Positions 60,215-64,000 of a DNA stretch of 64,000 nt are shown piece by piece. Under the pieces are notes generated by a model, which made no database searches, was not told the DNA's origin, and was given only the letters and a program-made list of their open reading frames with translations. Source of the stretch: Lachnospiraceae bacterium. Its GTDB lineage: Bacteria; Bacillota; Clostridia; Lachnospirales; Lachnospiraceae. Position 1 is the stretch's first letter. Each line of letters opens with the position of its first letter. The stretch lies in the NCBI GenBank assembly GCA_902363555.1, contig CABJAM010000005.1, positions 186,001 to 250,000 of the forward strand, given 5' to 3'. The position numbers and the translations under genes were made by a program.

Positions 60215-61105
60215 TTACTCTATTATTTTCAGGGCAATTTCTTTAGCAACACTACTTGAAATCCGTTCTTTTTGTGAACTGTCGTTGAGATATACAGCAA
60301 AATATTGTCTTTGTTGCCCCTTTTCAGCAAAGCCTATAAACCATGCTTCTCCATTTAAACCAGACCCCGTCTTTCCATATATTTTCCTCTCTTTACTATC
60401 TTGAATCAGCATAATTTTTTTTAACAATTCGACGCTATCGCTGCCATAGAAACTTTCACCTTCAAAAATTTTTGATAAAACCTCTACCTGTTCATAAGGC
60501 GAAATTTTTAAAGATGAACCCAGCCAAAAACCGTTTAATTCTTCGTATGGATTTATGCTACTTCCTTTCCATTCGGAAACATCACAATTACCATACTTCA
60601 ACTCACTTAGCTCTTTTCTGACTTCTTCTTCCCCTACACTATATATAATCTGATGAAAATACCATATACAAGATGTTTGAAATGCCTTTTGCAGAGTCAA
60701 ATTTCCGTTCCATTCTGTATTTTGATATTGTGTTCCATTATAGTTCATGGTAGAAGTTTCATCTTTAATAATATTGTTGTGTAATCCTATCAGCGTAGAA
60801 ATAATTTTAAAAGTTGAGTATGGAGATACTTCTTGTTCCGCCATATCTTTATTATATACAGAATACTTGTTCTCTGATGGACTGTACAAAACAGCGCAAC
60901 CGTTTATACTATTAAATGCATTACTTAAATCAAGCATTTCTTCCCGAATGTTTTCACTTTCCTTTTTTTCTGTTTCATCATCTGCTGCTGAATGTTCTAA
61001 CTGGTTTGATTCAATCTGAACCACTTTTTCTTGTTTAGAAGAACACCCCGATAACACTATAAAACATATGACTGACATACATATAATCTTTAAAATTTTT
61101 AACAT
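60215..61105 (-). CDS. Class D beta-lactamase, lipoprotein
   Basis: A 296-residue serine beta-lactamase of OXA class, related in layout to clostridial CDD enzymes. With numbering from the longer frame: lipobox LSGC at about 20-23; active-site S99-T-F-K102; S147-C-I; Y173-G-N; W196; K247-T-G. All class D motifs are present, so it is probably active and surface-tethered. The 40 residues after the Cys are a charged linker. ATG 61105 follows GGGAG by 5 nt; GTG 61111 touches it. The AT-rich codon use and neighbours suggest acquisition. Confidence 0.93.
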   Translation of the reverse strand: MLKILKIICMSVICFIVLSGCSSKQEKVVQIESNQLEHSAADDETEKKESENIREEMLDLSNAFNSINGCAVLYSPSENKYSVYNKDMAEQEVSPYSTFKIISTLIGLHNNIIKDETSTMNYNGTQYQNTEWNGNLTLQKAFQTSCIWYFHQIIYSVGEEEVRKELSELKYGNCDVSEWKGSSINPYEELNGFWLGSSLKISPYEQVEVLSKIFEGESFYGSDSVELLKKIMLIQDSKERKIYGKTGSGLNGEAWFIGFAEKGQQRQYFAVYLNDSSQKERISSSVAKEIALKIIE

Positions 61106-61131
61106 ACTCACTCCCTATAACTTCTAAATAT

Positions 61132-62163
61132 CTAATTTTTCTCAAAAATTATCTTCTGTTGTTCGACATCAACAACCGCCGGAACTCCAAATGGAATAAT
61201 ACAACGAGGGGTTGCGTGACCTATATTAATATTTACAACAATTGGTAATTCCGGGTTATCTACCACTTCTACAAGTATTCGTTTGTATTCTTCAAAATAA
61301 ATCTCATTCTGCGGTTTCCCGACGAGAATTCCACTGATAACATCAAAAATGCCAGTATTTTTGAGAGCCTCTATCATCTTTTTATATAACTCAGGAGTTG
61401 CTTTCTCCTCACTTGTTTCCAAAAGCAAAATATGCCCTTTCCATTCCTCTACTGTTGGGAATAATCCATATTTTTCACACAATTCTACACTATCCGGATA
61501 TCTGTCTGCGTTAAAAATATCGTAAATCGTATCGATACAGCCTCCTAATATTTTACCTTTAAATACTGGATTGCCTTGTAATTGTTCAAAACCATTATTT
61601 CTATGAGCAGGCATACTCATGCCAATTTGGCTGGAATCCCACTCCGTTCTTTCGTCATACCATACATTACTTGGCTCTATTTTCGATATTGTACCTGTTT
61701 GAATCAATTCTTCAAAATATTTCTTTGTATACGGCAACATTTCCTCTGATAATTCGCACACATCAGGAAGAAATGCCTGACCGTAAAACGTATTCATACC
61801 TACCTTATGAAACATAAAATGATTCATAGTAGTATCTGAAAAGCCTAAAAATATCTTCTTTTTGAGTGCTTTTTTTAACTCGTCATTTTCAAATAAGTAT
61901 GGCAATAATCTATATGTATCGTCACCGCCGATTGCACATAATATCATGTCTATATTATCGTCTTGTAATGCGAGAAGTAAATCTTCCGCTCGTTTCTCTG
62001 AATGTTTTGAAAGATATTCTACCCCTTTGCGTGCATTATCCATAAATTTAACATTAAGTCCATACTTTTCTAATCTTTCTATGCCTAAATCAAGTTCATG
62101 TTTAATAAAATCTTCTCCTAGAATTCCACTAGATAAACTGACTATAGCTACATTTTTAACCAT
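61132..62163 (-). CDS. S66 family peptidase (LD-carboxypeptidase/MccF-like)
   Basis: A 343-residue serine peptidase. Ser nucleophile in FLGFSDTTMNHFM, ILCAIGGDDTYRLLPYL and the C-terminal INIGHATPRCIIPFGVPAVVD with the catalytic His. MccF cleaves microcin C and related aminoacyl-nucleotide toxins; close family members recycle murein tetrapeptides. In this setting of resistance genes, an immunity role is plausible. ATG 62163 follows GGAGG by 7 nt; the longer frame to 62250 overlaps the GNAT gene and is not used. Confidence 0.92.
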   Translation of the reverse strand: MVKNVAIVSLSSGILGEDFIKHELDLGIERLEKYGLNVKFMDNARKGVEYLSKHSEKRAEDLLLALQDDNIDMILCAIGGDDTYRLLPYLFENDELKKALKKKIFLGFSDTTMNHFMFHKVGMNTFYGQAFLPDVCELSEEMLPYTKKYFEELIQTGTISKIEPSNVWYDERTEWDSSQIGMSMPAHRNNGFEQLQGNPVFKGKILGGCIDTIYDIFNADRYPDSVELCEKYGLFPTVEEWKGHILLLETSEEKATPELYKKMIEALKNTGIFDVISGILVGKPQNEIYFEEYKRILVEVVDNPELPIVVNINIGHATPRCIIPFGVPAVVDVEQQKIIFEKN

Positions 62164-62200
62164 GATATTTCCTCCACAAATCCACATTTTTTTGTAAATG

Positions 62201-62635
62201 TTAAAGCCATTGGATAAATGCGGTCTTATCCTCACTATTAAATCCAGCATGTCGGTAAAATCCCAACGTGCGCTCGTCCTTACTTCCCGTAAGAAGCATC
62301 ATTTTATAACAGCCTGCGGACATAGCCAATGTCCGGGCATATTGAATACATGCGGTTGCCAGGCCTTTTCCCCTGTACTGTCCGTGAGTCACAACATTTT
62401 CTATAAATGCATAAGGCCGTATGTCTCTGGTCAAATTGGGGATAATTACGCAAACACATGATGATACGAGACGGTTATTTTCTTCTGCAACGATAATATG
62501 ATGATTTTCGTCATTTATAATCTGTTTCCATACCGATTTCAAGTGTTGTGAATCATCAGGCATTTTCGTTTCATGCAGGTACATATACAAACTGAGCAGT
62601 TCCGTTAAATCATTCTCTGTAATCTCGCGTATCAT
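62201..62635 (-). CDS. GNAT N-acetyltransferase (intact copy)
   Basis: A 144-residue acetyltransferase starting MIREITENDLTELLSLYMYL, with acetyl-CoA loop THGQYRGKGLATACIQYA and LLTGSKDERTLGFYRHAGF near the end. It is the intact partner of the remnant at 59323-59388. The gene is followed upstream by a degraded DUF3784-type gene. Substrate unknown. Confidence 0.9.
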   Translation of the reverse strand: MIREITENDLTELLSLYMYLHETKMPDDSQHLKSVWKQIINDENHHIIVAEENNRLVSSCVCVIIPNLTRDIRPYAFIENVVTHGQYRGKGLATACIQYARTLAMSAGCYKMMLLTGSKDERTLGFYRHAGFNSEDKTAFIQWL

Positions 62636-62639
62636 AATA

Positions 62640-62773
62640 AACTCCTGCCTTATTTTTTTGAAGCCGTCTTAACACTGTCAACGATCGCAAATACGTATTT
62701 GAAAGCACAGGTCCTTTACCTCTGGCCGTAAAGGATACATAGATTCCAAGTAAAATGGCGATTATAGCAACGA
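62640..62773 (-). pseudogene. Remnant of the DUF3784-type gene (copy of 59403-59720)
   Basis: Matches 59403-59447 and then 59620 to about 59707. The 172 bp between two AAATAC repeats are deleted, which breaks the frame, and the first codons are replaced by the neighbouring sequence. It mirrors the truncation of the GNAT gene in the other copy. Confidence 0.85.
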
Positions 62774-62955
62774 TTTTTAAGACGTTTATCCGATAGAACT
62801 ATTTCCTGAAAAGCCGGAAGAGATTCTGGCGGAATCAGTGTAACACCCCACCTTGCAAGACCAAATCCAGGACGTTTAAGACTATGAAAATAAGTCTTAA
62901 ACAGAACAAGTCTGCTCCACCAGCCATCGATAATTCCAAACTCTGTCCTAATCAT
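62716..62955 (-). pseudogene. Truncated conserved hypothetical gene joined to the DUF3784 remnant
   Basis: The 79-codon frame begins MIRTEFGIIDGWWSRLVLFK and continues with KRPGFGLARWGVTLIPPESL, a conserved-looking sequence. Its last 20 codons are read out of frame from the DUF3784 remnant. I take it as a truncated gene fused to the remnant, not a functional fusion. There is an uncertain ribosome site. The GIIDG-WW junction also looks like an internal loss. Confidence 0.55.
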
Positions 62956-62976
62956 TTTACGTATCTCCTATAGGAT

Positions 62977-63732
62977 TTATCGTTTGCAAAATAAAATATT
63001 ATTAACCTGTTCAGTTATATATATTTCATTTCCAACCACCTCAAGTTCATAACTTTCGATAATCTCTTTATCATGTTTCTTTAATAATTCATCAAAACCA
63101 TAAGCTGTATCTTTTTTCTTCGGAAACCGAATTGTGCTATCAAAAGATTTCTTGAATCGCAGCCCATACTTTCCGCATATTTGTAACCATTCGTCTTTTG
63201 TATAAAACTTAATATGACCATCCTTTTTTAGCTGCATGTATCCATCAACAAATCTGCTGGTATCATTGACGTTAGGTGTAGGGTCTGAAATAAACAAAAA
63301 GCCATCTGATTTAATAACACGGCTAATCTCAGAAATACTTTTTTGTATATCTGGAAAATGATGTAACGCATATCTTGTAATAACCATGTCAAACGCATTA
63401 TCAGCAAATGGAAAATCAACACCATCATAGGTTATAAAACTAATGTTTTGGACATTTTCTTCGTTTGCCTTAATCCTGTTGACTTCTAATGCCTTTTCAA
63501 CAATATCCAGTCCAATGATAGATATATTCGGATATTTTTTTGCAATAGGAAATGACAAATAACCGCTTCCTGTACCTAAATCTAAAATTTTCATATCCAT
63601 TTTAAATGGCAAAAAATCAAGAATGCTTTTCAAATGATTTCCATCTTGTGTCTGCTTATTGTAAAAATCCCCCGAAGAAAAACTATATTCAAATCCTTGC
63701 TTTGTAGCCATAATACTGTTTTCTATATTCAT
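62977..63732 (-). CDS. Class I SAM-dependent methyltransferase
   Basis: A 251-residue methyltransferase with motif I ILDLGTGSGYLSFPIA, acidic IIGLDIVEKAL, motif II FDMVITRYALHHF and motif III SDGFLFISDP. It is a UbiE/Methyltransf_11 type. TTG 63741 is possible, but ATG 63732 has AAGGA 10 nt upstream. It shares the AT-rich composition of the accessory run. Substrate unknown. Confidence 0.88.
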   Translation of the reverse strand: MNIENSIMATKQGFEYSFSSGDFYNKQTQDGNHLKSILDFLPFKMDMKILDLGTGSGYLSFPIAKKYPNISIIGLDIVEKALEVNRIKANEENVQNISFITYDGVDFPFADNAFDMVITRYALHHFPDIQKSISEISRVIKSDGFLFISDPTPNVNDTSRFVDGYMQLKKDGHIKFYTKDEWLQICGKYGLRFKKSFDSTIRFPKKKDTAYGFDELLKKHDKEIIESYELEVVGNEIYITEQVNNILFCKR

Positions 63733-63790
63733 AATATTCAATTCCTTTTTCCGTTAAAAACACCCGTTTTCCGGTCTTACAAATAAAAAT

Positions 63791-64000
63791 TCAATTGTGT
63801 TTTCTTTGATAGCTGCCATATAATTCACCTTTTTGGAGCATGTGACCTTCCATTGCCCTCAATAGCTCTGATTTATTGGAATCTGTGCTAATGGAAAGCA
63901 TTGTATCAAGTGTATACACCGTAAAACGGTATCTATGATTCCAGTTGAATGGGGGTTTGGGCCCTCGGTAGCAATGTTTTCCATAGGCAAGGCCTTGTTC
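63791..64000 (-). CDS. YbhB/YbcL (PEBP/Raf kinase inhibitor-like) protein, C-terminal part
   Basis: The frame enters from the right edge and ends at TGA 63793-63791, giving about 69 C-terminal residues. YRGPKPPFNWNHRYRFTVYTLD is split here by its family pattern of P-P-x-H-R-Y-x-F, followed by LLRAMEGHMLQKGELYGSYQRK, the usual end of the phosphatidylethanolamine-binding-protein-like family. The start lies outside the window. Role in bacteria unclear. Confidence 0.85.
   Translation of the reverse strand, partial: EQGLAYGKHCYRGPKPPFNWNHRYRFTVYTLDTMLSISTDSNKSELLRAMEGHMLQKGELYGSYQRKHN

Noticed and set aside
62896..62955. Functional fusion protein at 62716-62955
   Set aside because: The last part is out-of-frame DUF3784 remnant, so it is better explained as two truncated genes joined.
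1..64000. CRISPR arrays, tRNA or rRNA genes, prophage
   Set aside because: I saw no regular spacer arrays, no cloverleaf-like segments, and no integrase, transposase or phage structural genes.

Overview
The window looks like a chromosomal segment of an anaerobic, spore-forming Firmicute of the class Clostridia, most likely a Lachnospiraceae-type genome. Supporting signs are spoIIID, an FtsK/SpoIIIE translocase, fhs and folD of one-carbon metabolism, a TIGR01906 membrane protein, strong AGGAGG ribosome sites with frequent GTG/TTG starts, and Firmicute-type lysine and preQ1-I riboswitches. Most of the window is moderate-GC core genome on the minus strand. Two stretches are visibly AT-rich and look acquired: about 1.3-3.1 kb and about 59.3-64 kb.

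Layout. 0-1.2 kb: a PadR regulator and a DUF4097-type protein cut by the window edge. 1.3-3.1 kb: an AT-rich two-gene DUF262 + HEPN module, a candidate defence or toxin system. 3.2-5.2 kb: thrC, then an unassigned small RNA with its own promoter and terminator. 5.2-6.65 kb: a preQ1-I riboswitch controlling an ECF transporter S component and a small radical SAM protein, best read as queuosine-precursor salvage. 6.8-8.6 kb: a membrane protein and an AraC-type regulator. 8.7-24 kb: a long minus-strand core block (lipoprotein, cinA, pgsA, rimO, folD, fhs, ftsK, uppP, tepA-like) plus an alpha/beta hydrolase, a 61-residue protein and spoIIID. 24.1-29.9 kb: a hybrid histidine kinase with two solute-binding domains, overlapping a response regulator that carries both HD-GYP and GGDEF domains. 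30.3-33.1 kb: dapA under a lysine riboswitch, a corrinoid adenosyltransferase and a two-OB-fold SSB-like protein. 33.5-38 kb: typA, a 316-bp structure with perfect 70-bp inverted arms, then nagB and nagA. 38.1-52 kb: a minus-strand run of rpiR-type regulator, ppk, ppx, an AAA+ protein, pheA, adenosine deaminase, folP-folK fusion, a DUF4143 ATPase, folC and an rRNA methyltransferase. 52.2-58.7 kb: a small membrane protein, corA with a long hairpin in its leader, and a two-component/ABC transporter module. 58.7-64 kb: an accessory run of single genes (three acetyltransferases, class D beta-lactamase, MccF-like peptidase, methyltransferase, YbhB-like protein). It contains a duplicated GNAT + DUF3784 pair in which each copy lost the opposite gene.

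Themes. Folate/one-carbon genes lie in two clusters (folD-fhs; folC and folP-folK). The polyphosphate genes ppk and ppx are adjacent. GlcNAc catabolism (nagB, nagA) converges on an RpiR-type regulator. The intergenic regions are rich in dispersed hairpin elements; I see at least four families, several abutting or overlapping stop codons. I saw no rRNA, tRNA or CRISPR array. All assignments are by eye from motifs; no search was run.
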